Part shown: positions 1-8,303 of the stretch, one piece after another
Position numbering within the stretch: position 1 is the stretch's first letter
Layout of the letters: each line of letters starts with the position of its first letter
Virus record (IMG/VR): IMGVR_UViG_3300032246_001342
Span: 1 to 50,316 of that record
Source: a virus
DNA: 50,316 bases
Strand: one strand, 5' to 3'
Notes under the pieces: generated by a model
Database searches by the model: none
The model's input: the letters and a program-made list of their open reading frames with translations, nothing else
Told to the model about the DNA's origin: nothing
Translations under genes and position numbers: made by a program

Positions 1-114
1 AATGGCGGCGTATTCCTCGTCTTGGAGTAGCGGGCGCGCGGCGTCGGTGTCCCCCACGTAAAACCGCGCTTGATCCCGTGTGGTCGCTTGCGTTGGGTCG
101 TACGTGAAGGACAT
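1..114 (-). CDS. Head-tail connector protein, N-terminal part (duplicate of the gene at the right end)
   Basis: These 38 codons, starting at the ATG at 114-112 and read toward position 1, repeat the beginning of the full connector gene at 49903-50307. It is truncated only because the circular genome was opened here. The start lies 3 bases after the TAA of the upstream gene (118-120), placing it in the capsid operon. Confidence 0.9.
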   Translation of the reverse strand, partial: MSFTYDPTQATTRDQARFYVGDTDAARPLLQDEEYAAI

Positions 115-123
115 GGATTATTG
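1..123. repeat. Terminal direct repeat, left copy
   Basis: The first 123 bases are identical to bases 50194-50316. An exact overlap of this size at both ends is the usual sign of a circular contig left untrimmed, although a short packaged direct terminal repeat would look the same. It cuts through the 5' part of the head-tail connector gene. Confidence 0.95.
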
Positions 124-582
124 ACCTCCGCCGTTTGCGACGCCCTGAACGGGTTCGTCGTCTTCGGTTTCATTGGCGGCGACCTTGGCGTCGATCAACG
201 CTTGAATTTCCGCTTTGGTTGCGCGCGTGGGAACGTCGATTCCCATACCTTCGGCGGCGGCGCGAAGATCGGCGGCAGACATGGACGCGACGCCCTGTTT
301 GGACGATCCGCCCGTCGCTTCGGCGACGCGCTGTTCGTTGCTCATGGGCGCGGATTCGACGACCGGGTTCCCGTTTGCATTCGGAACCGAAAGGATGTTT
401 TCCGGCTGATTTTGGTTTGCCGCTGGCGCGATTGCGCCGAGTTCAACAAGGCGCGGGATGAATTCTTCGATCCGATGGCCCAAGATCAAGGAACCGGCGT
501 AAAGGGCGTCGGGATTACCCGCGCCGAGGTGTCCCGTCGGCAACCCGACGGCGTCTTTGACTTCGTACAAAATGGTGTTCAT
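118..582 (-). CDS. Small head protein with HeH/LEM-like C-terminal motif
   Basis: A 154-residue protein between the major capsid gene and the head-tail connector, a place that often holds a small head or head-completion protein. The C-terminal part (SAADLRAAAEGMGI followed by an acidic tail) resembles the short helix-extended-helix (HeH/LEM, Rho-N-like) motif found in many phage proteins beside the capsid gene. The middle is low in complexity. The ATG at 582 was chosen because GGAG lies about 12 bases upstream; an upstream in-frame TTG at 612 would sit at the edge of the capsid terminator. Its exact role is unknown; position and motif are the only clues. Confidence 0.75.
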   Translation of the reverse strand: MNTILYEVKDAVGLPTGHLGAGNPDALYAGSLILGHRIEEFIPRLVELGAIAPAANQNQPENILSVPNANGNPVVESAPMSNEQRVAEATGGSSKQGVASMSAADLRAAAEGMGIDVPTRATKAEIQALIDAKVAANETEDDEPVQGVANGGGQ

Positions 583-612
583 TCGTTTGCTTTGCTCCGT
601 TGGACCGCCCAA

Positions 613-645
613 TAAAAAAGGGCGGCGGGATTGCTCCCGTCGCCC
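613..645 (-). terminator. Rho-independent terminator after the major capsid gene
   Basis: On the minus strand an 11-bp stem (GGGCGACGGGA pairing with TCCCGCCGCCC, one mismatch) with a 4-base loop is followed by TTTTTT. It stands directly behind the major capsid stop and before the connector genes, so it should cut transcription after the capsid gene, or attenuate it, lowering expression of the connectors. Confidence 0.85.
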
Positions 646-667
646 AATCTTACCGAACGCCGCGTGT

Positions 668-1696
668 TTAGACGCGCATCACGACGACCGCGCCGGGATA
701 GTACAACACTGGCCCGCCGTTGTGTCCGTCGTGAACCTTGATTTCACGAGGCACGTCGTCCATCTTGTCCACGACCTTCGTGTACGCGCCGGGTGCTTCG
801 CCCGAATTGTTCACGTTGCGGGTCATGAGGTATTCGCCGATTGGCTGATTGCCCGGTCGCGTTCCGATCACCACAACGTAACCGTCCGGGATGAACAATT
901 GGAACGTGCTCGTGTCGTCGAGATACCCTTCGTCGTAAATCACGATTTGCGGCAAATCTTCGCCAAGGAACACACGGTTCAATTCGTCCCGGTTGAGAGC
1001 GATGAGGCTGTTGAGGCCCGTCGTTCGCCGACCCGCGATGTCGTTCGCGTTGGTGCTCGAAATCATGTTGTTGAACGTGCCTTGGTTCATGTAGGCGCGA
1101 GCCTGAGAACCGAAGGACGTCGAACGACCACGACCGAGCAATTTCACGCCTCGGAAGTTTCCGAGCGGCGTCGATGTGGCGACCGTGCTCCACGGAACCG
1201 CAACCACGAACCGTTGGATCGGGAAAGCGTCCATGTGCATGATTGCGCCCATTTCGTTCGCAATGGCGAACACGCCTTGGGTGAGCAATGCCCAACCAAT
1301 TTGGCGAATTCGGTCGATGCGACGATTGAGCAAATGGTCTTGTGCTTCCGTCACAAGGTCCGTGATGTCGATAACCGTGTTCTCGGTTCCCCATTGGCGG
1401 CGGATGGTCATTTCCTGCTCGTCGATGAGTTTGAATTCACCGTAGACGCCGGGTTCCATCGTGTACCGCTTGCCACCTACCGGACGAACACGGGACGGCT
1501 GACCGTTAAGGCCGCGAACCGCTTGAAGTCCAGTGAAATTGTCGCGTTGTTCCCACGAAAGGACGTGGGCGTCCTTGTTCTGAATCGGAAGGATTTCGAA
1601 CAAAGGGTCGTTCATGGTGAGGACCGCGAGTTTTTCCGGTTCGATGACCTTCAATTCTTCGGCGGTCGGATACGTGTAAATGGTTGGTGTGGGCAT
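668..1696 (-). CDS. Major capsid protein (E-type, HK97 fold)
   Basis: A 342-residue protein that should form the icosahedral shell. It resembles the phage lambda E-type capsid family: an early region with RVRPVGGKRYTMEPGVYGEF, then the conserved GEF.LIDEQEMT..R stretch leading into a long helix (TDLVTEAQDHLLNRRID), and a C-terminal part with an IPDGYVVVIGTRPG strand close to the end. The length is normal for the family. GGGAG lies 11 bases before the ATG. Next to it are the decoration protein (upstream) and a strong terminator (downstream), the usual capsid layout. Seen: motifs and order. Inferred: fold and family. Confidence 0.88.
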   Translation of the reverse strand: MPTPTIYTYPTAEELKVIEPEKLAVLTMNDPLFEILPIQNKDAHVLSWEQRDNFTGLQAVRGLNGQPSRVRPVGGKRYTMEPGVYGEFKLIDEQEMTIRRQWGTENTVIDITDLVTEAQDHLLNRRIDRIRQIGWALLTQGVFAIANEMGAIMHMDAFPIQRFVVAVPWSTVATSTPLGNFRGVKLLGRGRSTSFGSQARAYMNQGTFNNMISSTNANDIAGRRTTGLNSLIALNRDELNRVFLGEDLPQIVIYDEGYLDDTSTFQLFIPDGYVVVIGTRPGNQPIGEYLMTRNVNNSGEAPGAYTKVVDKMDDVPREIKVHDGHNGGPVLYYPGAVVVMRV

Positions 1697-1718
1697 GGTG
1701 TGTTGATCTCCCGACTCG

Positions 1719-2837
1719 TTAGAAGGTCAGAACGCCGGTACCTCCAATAGCTCCGGCAATAATGCGACCGCCAATGTCCGTTCGGGCTTTGGCGTCGAAA
1801 CCGACGAGGTCAGCCAGCGAGAACGTCCCGGAATAAAACGCCGAAACCGTTTCTTGCTGTTCGCCATGCTCCATCGTCACCGCCGCGTTTTGCCCGATGA
1901 TCACATAACCATCGGAATCGGTTCGGGCGTCGTATTCGAGGATCATGATCGCAACGTTTGCGCTGGACGAATACGCCGTGTTGACGAGCGGCGGATATTT
2001 GAACGACGCAACCGCCGCCGGAGCAGTGAAGTCCGTTTGCGCCGTGGTCGTACCGGTGACGGCGATGGTTCCAAGGAACGTCGGCGCGCCGGTACCAAGA
2101 TTCGGACCGATGTAAACGTCGAGGTTCGTGAAACCCGACGGGAGGCCGGTCATGGCGGCAATTCGAACGGTGTTCGAACCACCGGAAAGGGTGACCGCGC
2201 CGACTTGCGCCGACACCGTCGTTTCACCTTGCGCGTTTCGTCCGGTGTACCAAATTCGGTACGTACCATCGGGAACGGTTCCACCGGCGATTGCCGACGG
2301 GACGATTGCGGTCGATGGCACGGCAACCACGGCGGACGAATACGAATCGTACGTCATGGCAGAAATGCCGATGGTCGTGTGAGCGATGACGGCGGCGGAG
2401 ACGGCGGCACCGGTGAGCGGGTTCGAGGCTACGGACGAAATCGTCACGAGCGGAACCGGCGTGTTTGCGAGGGCACCTTGGAAGGTGATCACAATCGGAG
2501 TCACGGTGTTGAGCGGACCGCCCGACACGGCAACGTTCGCAATCGAACCAATCGCGGGAATCGCGGCAAGCGCGGTTCGAATGGTCGCGGCGACGGCGTT
2601 GTGAGCCAAAACGTCAGACGCCATACCGAACACGTTGATTTGGTATTGACCGCCGGTGTAACCGGTCGTACCCGTGATCGACTGGACTGCCGAAGTGACC
2701 GCCACAAGCGCGAGGATTTGCCCGCGCGTGAACGTCTTGTTCGGAGCCAATCGGACCGCCGTCCGGTTGTAATTTGCGTCGTCGAAAAACGGCTTGATTG
2801 CCGCGTTGGAAAAGATGGATGTTGCTTGAATCGCCAT
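1719..2837 (-). CDS. Head decoration protein with inserted Ig-like domains
   Basis: A 372-residue protein directly upstream of the major capsid gene. Residues 1-48 (ending RGQILALVAV) and 284-372 (starting near ANVAIMILEYDA and ending with a TDIGGRIIAGAIG segment) look like the two halves of a lambda gpD-like capsid-stabilising protein. Residues about 49-275 interrupt it with two beta-rich modules. The first (GGPLNTVTPIVITFQGALAN) and second (GTYRIWYTGRNAQGETTVSA) both match the style of Ig-like domains displayed on phage heads. The protein probably trims the capsid surface and exposes the Ig-like part outward, perhaps for weak binding to surfaces. Start codon overlaps the stop of the protease gene (TAATG). 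Confidence 0.8.
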   Translation of the reverse strand: MAIQATSIFSNAAIKPFFDDANYNRTAVRLAPNKTFTRGQILALVAVTSAVQSITGTTGYTGGQYQINVFGMASDVLAHNAVAATIRTALAAIPAIGSIANVAVSGGPLNTVTPIVITFQGALANTPVPLVTISSVASNPLTGAAVSAAVIAHTTIGISAMTYDSYSSAVVAVPSTAIVPSAIAGGTVPDGTYRIWYTGRNAQGETTVSAQVGAVTLSGGSNTVRIAAMTGLPSGFTNLDVYIGPNLGTGAPTFLGTIAVTGTTTAQTDFTAPAAVASFKYPPLVNTAYSSSANVAIMILEYDARTDSDGYVIIGQNAAVTMEHGEQQETVSAFYSGTFSLADLVGFDAKARTDIGGRIIAGAIGGTGVLTF

Positions 2838-3880
2838 TAGCAGTTCGCTCCTTTGTCAGCAACCTTCATGGCTTGGCGACCGAGCGCAGATTTGCCCATG
2901 AGGGCCTTTTTGCGGTCAGCCGACATACCGGAGTCGGTCGCATTGTCGCCGTTCACGGTTTTGAATTGGGCTTGGCCCATCATGTCCGCCGTGAAACGAT
3001 GTTGAGGGTTGGTGTCGAGCATTTTTCGGAGGCTCGTCACGGCGTCGCCTTCGACGATCTTCCCGTCGGACGCAAACGCGGATTTTCCGCCCGCATCGGC
3101 TCGAACTGCCGTGGCGTATTGAGCGGCGACGGCTTCGACCTGCGCCGGAAGGATGCGTCGGTCGCCCACGTAATGAGCGGCGAACTCCTTCGATGCGGCG
3201 AGGATTTTTTCGCCCTCGGCGGTTGCGGCGTCGGCTTCGGATTTGGCCCGAAGTTCGTCGCGCTCCTTTTCGGCCTTCTCGCGGGCTTCGTTCGCTTCCT
3301 TCAATTTAGCTTCGAGGGCGGGATCGGTGACCGGTTCCGTTTTGACGGTTGGTTTCGTATCGACGCCGAGTTGATCGTCCGGGATTTCATCCACCGCCTT
3401 GGAAAAGGCGGATTTGAGCAGTCCTTTTAAGTCCATTTGTTTTCCTTTCCGCTTGTCGGGCGGTTGTTCCATTCCGAACGCCGCGAAAACCGCCGCATCC
3501 GTCACACGAGGGTTTTTGGCAAATGCCAAACCGATGATCACCCAATCGTTATGGCGAAGCTCGATTGACACCGGAACGGGATCATCGCCGAGCAAATCCG
3601 CCAACGCTTTCGGGATCGACGTCGTACCGTAAACGCTCCCGTCGTCCATCACTTCGATGGAGACGAGTTCGCCGAGCTTGCCGTCGAGTACCGAATGCCA
3701 ATGTTCGATGTTGATCGGGCAAGGCGTGAATTTTGCCGCGCCTTGACGCAATTGCTCGACGGTGACCGTGACGTTTTTGTCCGGGTATTCGCCCGCTTGG
3801 AAAACCTTCCCGCGCTTGTACACCCGGTCGCCAACAGTGGACACCGTCGAAAACACCGAATTCATGGACCAAACGTTCAT
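2837..3880 (-). CDS. Capsid maturation protease with fused scaffold
   Basis: A 347-residue protein in the protease position between MuF and decoration genes. Residues 1-135 resemble phage Mu protein I-like proteases: a beta-rich domain with PINIEHWHS (candidate catalytic His) and a later SIELRHNDWVIIG strand. After a short linker, residues 175-240 are charged and helical (KLKEANEAREKAEKERDELR), a typical scaffold coiled coil. Such fusions guide capsid assembly and then cleave themselves out. The ATG at 3880 has only a weak ribosome site; MNSVFS at 3865 is an alternative start. Confidence 0.78.
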   Translation of the reverse strand: MNVWSMNSVFSTVSTVGDRVYKRGKVFQAGEYPDKNVTVTVEQLRQGAAKFTPCPINIEHWHSVLDGKLGELVSIEVMDDGSVYGTTSIPKALADLLGDDPVPVSIELRHNDWVIIGLAFAKNPRVTDAAVFAAFGMEQPPDKRKGKQMDLKGLLKSAFSKAVDEIPDDQLGVDTKPTVKTEPVTDPALEAKLKEANEAREKAEKERDELRAKSEADAATAEGEKILAASKEFAAHYVGDRRILPAQVEAVAAQYATAVRADAGGKSAFASDGKIVEGDAVTSLRKMLDTNPQHRFTADMMGQAQFKTVNGDNATDSGMSADRKKALMGKSALGRQAMKVADKGANC

Positions 3881-3910
3881 GAGCGGTTCGATGTTACTCT
3901 ATCGCAGATT

Positions 3911-5887
3911 TCACCGGGTCCGGCGGGTTCGTGCCAAACGGTCGAGGATGGCGTCGAGCATCGCCGATTCTCGTCGGGTGAGCCGTGGCGGGTGTTCCCA
4001 TTCGTCGAGCTTCGAGCGGTCAAAAAGGCTCCAAATCCACGCCGCAAACGTGCCTCTTGTTTGCCGTTCGGCGACGTACGATTCGAGAACGTTCATGGAA
4101 TACGACCCGTCCCGGAGGTCGAATTCGAGTTCCACCGTCTCGCCGTGTTCCTTCCACCACGCCCGGCCTTCCGGCGTCGTCATGAGGTCCGAAACACGTT
4201 GGACGTTTGTCAACCCGGCGTCGCCTAGTTTGCGCCGCCAAAACATGCCGGTGAGGTCCCCATCGAAACCAAACCGCGCCCATGTGTAGTATCCGTTGTA
4301 AATTCCATCGTCGCGCGCGGCGAGCGTTTTGATTTTCTTGTAACCGGCCCGGCGGTAACTTTGAACCTGCGAAGCGAAGGCGCGCGCGCCCGTTCCCTTT
4401 CCTTCGTTCGTGATCTTCATGTAATCATGCGACACGATGCCTTGGTCCGGGAAGAACGTCCGATTCGCTCGGACATTGTCAGTTTCCACGAGGATTTGAA
4501 CTCGACGGTCGAATTGTTGGCCCGCAACATGACCGCCGACGTTTGCGTTGTCGCTTGATTGAACAATGCCCGTTGCCCATTCCATGACGTCAAACCCGAC
4601 GGCGTCTTCAACATCAGCCCCCAAATGTTGCGGTGTGTTGTTGCGGATCGGAGCACGGCGCGGCAAATTGTCCACGGTGACCGGGTCCGGCCTTGGCGCG
4701 GGCTTGGGGTCCGGTTCCGTCTTCGGTTTTGGTTGCACCGTTGGCGTCGGCGGCGCGGGAACCGTGACCGAAACCGGGTCGTTGTTTGGGTTCCAAATGG
4801 TGTTCGGTCGGCTTGGGATTTCACCGGAAGCGACGCGCTTCAAATCCCGGATCGGCGTCACGGTAACGTTTGTTCCCCAAACGGGATGGCGGGTTTCTTT
4901 GACACAATCGGCGAGGGTGATTTCACCCGCTTTCCACATGCGGAGCCGTTCGGGTGAACCCATGATTCGGGCTTGGACGTCCGCCGGTTGCGTTTTGAGC
5001 CAATCGTCGCCGAACGGAAGGTCCGGTTTTTCATCATCGACAAAAGGCATCGCCGTACATCGACAAGCCGGGTGACTGTGCATATCCTCGGTCACCGGGT
5101 GTTGGGACATGTGTTTCGCAAGACACGCCGGGCATGTGAACATGTTCAACGACGCAACCCACACCCAACCTTTGACGACGTCGTCATTGTTGCGATAATT
5201 GGCGGTCTGCGCGCCGCGATACATTCGCATCGACTCTGTCCGGGCGATGAGTTCCGCGCGCCGGTACGTGACGCCATCGACGTTGTTTTTGACCTTCGCG
5301 TAAATGGACCGCGCAACATCACGCGGGTTTCGACCGACGGCGACGCCGTTGGTCAATTCGTCGCGCATGGCTCGGTACATCGCGCCTTGGAGTTCGTTCC
5401 GGGCTGTTTGGGCGATTCCGTTCAACAATGCGCCAGCGGGCGCGCGGGCGCGGAGGTTGGCGACCATCATGTCCAAAGCTTCGCGAGGAAGCATTTGGAA
5501 CGACACACCGGGCGAAGCCACCGAAAGGCGCGTCGCCGCATGTTCGCCGCCCATGACCGCCGCCGTTGTTCCAAGCCGGTCGATGGTGTCCCGCGCCGAT
5601 CCGCCAAACCGCTCGATTTCTTCGCCCATTTGGACAAGGAGAGCGGTCCATCGTTGTTGTCGCCACAACCAATTCGGATGGACCGGCTCGCCGTTTTCGA
5701 GAGCGGTTTCGATCTGACGGAGCACCCTTTCGAGTTCACGGAACGCCTTTTTCGTTGCCGTTTCGTATGCCGACGATAACGATTTGAGCGCGTCGTCGTC
5801 GAGGCGCAACAATTCGAGGCGTTGGGTTTCGATGAAATCCCACGGCGTTTTCGGGTTCCGTGTGTTGACCGGCGCGGGCGTTGGCAC
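3911..5887 (-). CDS. MuF-like head morphogenesis protein with C-terminal GNAT-like domain
   Basis: A 658-residue minor capsid protein. Residues 190-285 form the Mu gpF-like domain: YRRAELIARTESMRMYRGAQ, then a candidate metal knuckle with C252, C255, H272, C275 and C277. A proline-rich linker (about 371-403) leads to a C-terminal module with EGKGTGAR (495-502) and YNGYYTWARFGFD (530-542), the spacing and look of the acetyl-CoA loop and final strand of GNAT acyltransferases. MuF proteins sit at the portal vertex and can carry effector domains delivered with DNA. The start is GTG, with GGGAG 9 bases upstream inside the end of the portal gene. MuF call is firm; the GNAT-like assignment is inference from motifs. 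Confidence 0.85.
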   Translation of the reverse strand: MPTPAPVNTRNPKTPWDFIETQRLELLRLDDDALKSLSSAYETATKKAFRELERVLRQIETALENGEPVHPNWLWRQQRWTALLVQMGEEIERFGGSARDTIDRLGTTAAVMGGEHAATRLSVASPGVSFQMLPREALDMMVANLRARAPAGALLNGIAQTARNELQGAMYRAMRDELTNGVAVGRNPRDVARSIYAKVKNNVDGVTYRRAELIARTESMRMYRGAQTANYRNNDDVVKGWVWVASLNMFTCPACLAKHMSQHPVTEDMHSHPACRCTAMPFVDDEKPDLPFGDDWLKTQPADVQARIMGSPERLRMWKAGEITLADCVKETRHPVWGTNVTVTPIRDLKRVASGEIPSRPNTIWNPNNDPVSVTVPAPPTPTVQPKPKTEPDPKPAPRPDPVTVDNLPRRAPIRNNTPQHLGADVEDAVGFDVMEWATGIVQSSDNANVGGHVAGQQFDRRVQILVETDNVRANRTFFPDQGIVSHDYMKITNEGKGTGARAFASQVQSYRRAGYKKIKTLAARDDGIYNGYYTWARFGFDGDLTGMFWRRKLGDAGLTNVQRVSDLMTTPEGRAWWKEHGETVELEFDLRDGSYSMNVLESYVAERQTRGTFAAWIWSLFDRSKLDEWEHPPRLTRRESAMLDAILDRLARTRRTR

Positions 5888-5890
5888 GGA

Positions 5891-7378
5891 TTACGCTCCC
5901 GCGCCGCCGCCGCTTCCGCCTTGGTAGCCTTGCAACGGGTCACCCACACGGGCGAGTGATCGTTGGGTTTCGATTGCGGCGTCCTCTTCGGCTTGGACCT
6001 CTTCGAGCCACGCTTCCATGTCGCGTTCAGGCGCGCCGATCAACCGGTCGAGGCCCGCGACTTGCGATTTGTGGAAATATTTCTCGCGCCAAAGCGACGC
6101 GACCGCCGACATGATCTTCGCCCGGTCTTCCTTGTCCGCCGCTTTGAGCGTGACGGTCGGCGTCAATCGCTCGGCGATTTCGTCGCCCCAATTGAGCGCG
6201 ATAAGTTGCGCCACAACGTCACGGGTGAGCATTTCTTCGATGTGACCGGTCAACCATTCGGCCTTGCGGCTGAGGGTGTCTTGTCCACCTTCGGAATCGG
6301 CCTTCGACCCGTGCTTCGCCTCCATGTTCGCGCGGGCGTTGCCGAGTATCGCGAGGAATAATTCGCGATTGAATGCGTCGATGGTTTCGACGAACGCTTC
6401 GCCGTTGCCGGACGATTGGATCGGTTCGACTTTCGACCCGCCTTTGAGGGCAATCGCCGAACCCGCTTGGAACGACACAAGCGCGGTGAGCATAGCTTGT
6501 TCGCGCGTGATTTTTTTGGTCGATCCGTCGGAATTGTAAAGAGGGCGACCGTTCGAATCTTTAAGTTCGATGAGGTCGTCGTCGCCTTCCGGCGTGTATC
6601 CGATGAGCGACGGCGTCGAAAACTGTTGGAGGTACTTCAACCATCGCGGATACGTTTGGAGTTTGAACCACCAAGCGTTGTAAGCCGACCGAATTTGGGA
6701 TCGACCACGCGGGTCGCCCGCCGTGACTCCAAACGCGAGGATCGCGAATTTTTCCCGTTCGATCACGAGCGACGGATCGACGTACCCTTGCGGTGACGAT
6801 TGACCGGGAAGGCGCGCCATGAAGCCTTGGACGTTTCCCCAATCGTCCACAACAAACGAATAATTCTTCCGCGCAAGCGGCCTGATGCCCTTCAAATGAA
6901 GCCGGAGGCCGTATTTGCGGGTGATCCGCATTTCATAGATTTTCTCGGCAACACACGCGCCATAAACAAAGGCGTTGAGCATTTCGGTCAACACTTCGGT
7001 CAATGGTCGGGCGAGTTTTTTGAGGTTGTACGAAACGAAATCGGTCAATTCACGGGCGAGCGCATAATCCGGGTCTTCCTCGTTTGTCACCGCCGTTTCG
7101 ACACGGACGCCGTTCATGAGGACGATTTCGGTCAATGTTTGAACCGCCGTGAAAATCGCCGGGTCCTTCATCATCCGGTCGTAAACCGCGTCGCCTTGCT
7201 CGCGTTGAAGGTCGTCGGAATATTGCGGAAGCGAAACGATGACTTGCGACAGGCCAATGTCGAGGCCGGACGCGACATATTCCCGCGACGGGTCCATCGA
7301 CGGAATTCGCGAAACCAATTCGTCGCGACGTTGTTCCATCGCGCCCGGCAGGGTCGCTGTGTCGGTCGCTTGTGCCAT
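5891..7378 (-). CDS. Portal protein (Mu gp29-like)
   Basis: A 495-residue protein that should form the dodecameric ring through which DNA enters and leaves. The run TEMLNAFVYGACVAEKIYE, the strand with NYSFVVDDWGNVQGF, and a later RSAYNAWWFKLQTYPRWLKY helix match the DUF935/Mu gp29 portal group. The C-terminus is a glycine-rich tail. The reading frame stays open further upstream, but the ATG at 7378 is preferred because GAGG precedes it (in CGAGGAT) and family similarity begins after it. MuF follows with only 3 bases between. Position after the terminase genes and before MuF supports the call. Confidence 0.88.
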   Translation of the reverse strand: MAQATDTATLPGAMEQRRDELVSRIPSMDPSREYVASGLDIGLSQVIVSLPQYSDDLQREQGDAVYDRMMKDPAIFTAVQTLTEIVLMNGVRVETAVTNEEDPDYALARELTDFVSYNLKKLARPLTEVLTEMLNAFVYGACVAEKIYEMRITRKYGLRLHLKGIRPLARKNYSFVVDDWGNVQGFMARLPGQSSPQGYVDPSLVIEREKFAILAFGVTAGDPRGRSQIRSAYNAWWFKLQTYPRWLKYLQQFSTPSLIGYTPEGDDDLIELKDSNGRPLYNSDGSTKKITREQAMLTALVSFQAGSAIALKGGSKVEPIQSSGNGEAFVETIDAFNRELFLAILGNARANMEAKHGSKADSEGGQDTLSRKAEWLTGHIEEMLTRDVVAQLIALNWGDEIAERLTPTVTLKAADKEDRAKIMSAVASLWREKYFHKSQVAGLDRLIGAPERDMEAWLEEVQAEEDAAIETQRSLARVGDPLQGYQGGSGGGAGA

Positions 7379-7414
7379 ATCCTCGATAATACTCCCGGAG
7401 GTAGAGTTCCGATC

Positions 7415-7696
7415 ATGAAACGAGCGCGCCGGAAAACATCCATGTCGGTCGCAACGGGTCGAAAACGACGCCTCCATTTCATCGTGCTCGGCGAACGGTT
7501 CACCATCGACGTTCACGAGCGGGTCGAAATGATCGACCTCACGACACGGAAGCGGATCGACCCGCAACGTTGGCACATGGGAAACGGCAACGTCCGAACG
7601 CCGCTTGGATGCACTCCACGGTATTTCGAATTGCGCGACGACACGCGCGAGCGGGTCCGCTCATATTCCGGCGTCACAAAAGCCGAACCGCGTTGA
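7415..7696 (+). CDS. Small basic protein of unknown function, opposite to the late operon
   Basis: A 93-residue reading frame on the plus strand between the portal start and the TGT-like gene stop, both on the minus strand. It starts at ATG 7415, with CGGAGG about 12 bases upstream and a GATAAT box at 7385-7390. The protein begins with basic residues (MKRARRKT), then a plausible beta strand (LHFIVLGERFTIDVHE). Without it this would be a 322-base gap. No family recognised. Its orientation suggests a separately expressed accessory (moron-like) gene. Confidence 0.5.
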   Translation: MKRARRKTSMSVATGRKRRLHFIVLGERFTIDVHERVEMIDLTTRKRIDPQRWHMGNGNVRTPLGCTPRYFELRDDTRERVRSYSGVTKAEPR

Positions 7697-7700
7697 TCGC

Positions 7701-8303
7701 TCAAAATTCGAACGGTTGTTGCCAATGGGCATGGTGAACCGCGCGCGCTCCCCACGGTAAATGTTTGAGGAACCGCACGAACCCGGAGCCGTCCACCGAA
7801 TCACAACCGACGTCGCTCGCGTATTGGATGCGCCGCCGACTGTTCACCCTTCCCATGTGAACCCATTTGTCGCGTCGCTTGGCTTCGGCGATGATCGACC
7901 GGGCAACCGATCCCATTTTGAACGCCGTCGTTCCGCCCACAAACACGGCGTCGCATTCGTCCCACGGGATCGCCTCGACCGTTGCGCCGTCTTGGACGAC
8001 AAACGCCGCCGGGAGGCCATGTGAGCGAATCACGGGCAACCACAAGGGCCAAAAGGCGAGCGTCGCGGCATGGTTGCCGACAACGTCCGGCGCGGTGATG
8101 AACCGAACCGGACGACCGGCGAGGCGTTTGAGGTAACGCCGGAACCTTCGTTCGTCGAACGTCCCGAAACAACCATTGTCGGCGGCTTCGTCGAGGCCAC
8201 CAACGTCGGCGGAAAAATGGCGCGGCGTGTGAAGGACGCCAACCGAATATAGGCGGGCGACCTCCACGACGTCGGCGTTGTATCGGGACACGAAAAGGAT
8301 CAT
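7701..8303 (-). CDS. Short TGT/DpdA-like protein (second deazaguanine transferase paralogue)
   Basis: A 200-residue protein that aligns by eye along its length with the larger DpdA at 20299-21120. Shared landmarks in order: DNGCFG (42-47) against DSGAFS; APDVVGNHAAT (71-81) against QLDVVGDRAAT; FVGGTT (121-126) against VGGLGG; HMGRVNS (149-155) against LLGHVSP; and CDSVDGS (167-173) against SCDSTNW. In TGT enzymes the first Asp binds the base and the last is the nucleophile; both are present. The protein is shorter than usual TGTs (about 370 residues) and lacks their zinc site. Its start overlaps the upstream gene (ATGA). It may exchange guanine in DNA or act as partner of the other DpdA; activity is inferred. 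Confidence 0.7.
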   Translation of the reverse strand: MILFVSRYNADVVEVARLYSVGVLHTPRHFSADVGGLDEAADNGCFGTFDERRFRRYLKRLAGRPVRFITAPDVVGNHAATLAFWPLWLPVIRSHGLPAAFVVQDGATVEAIPWDECDAVFVGGTTAFKMGSVARSIIAEAKRRDKWVHMGRVNSRRRIQYASDVGCDSVDGSGFVRFLKHLPWGARAVHHAHWQQPFEF

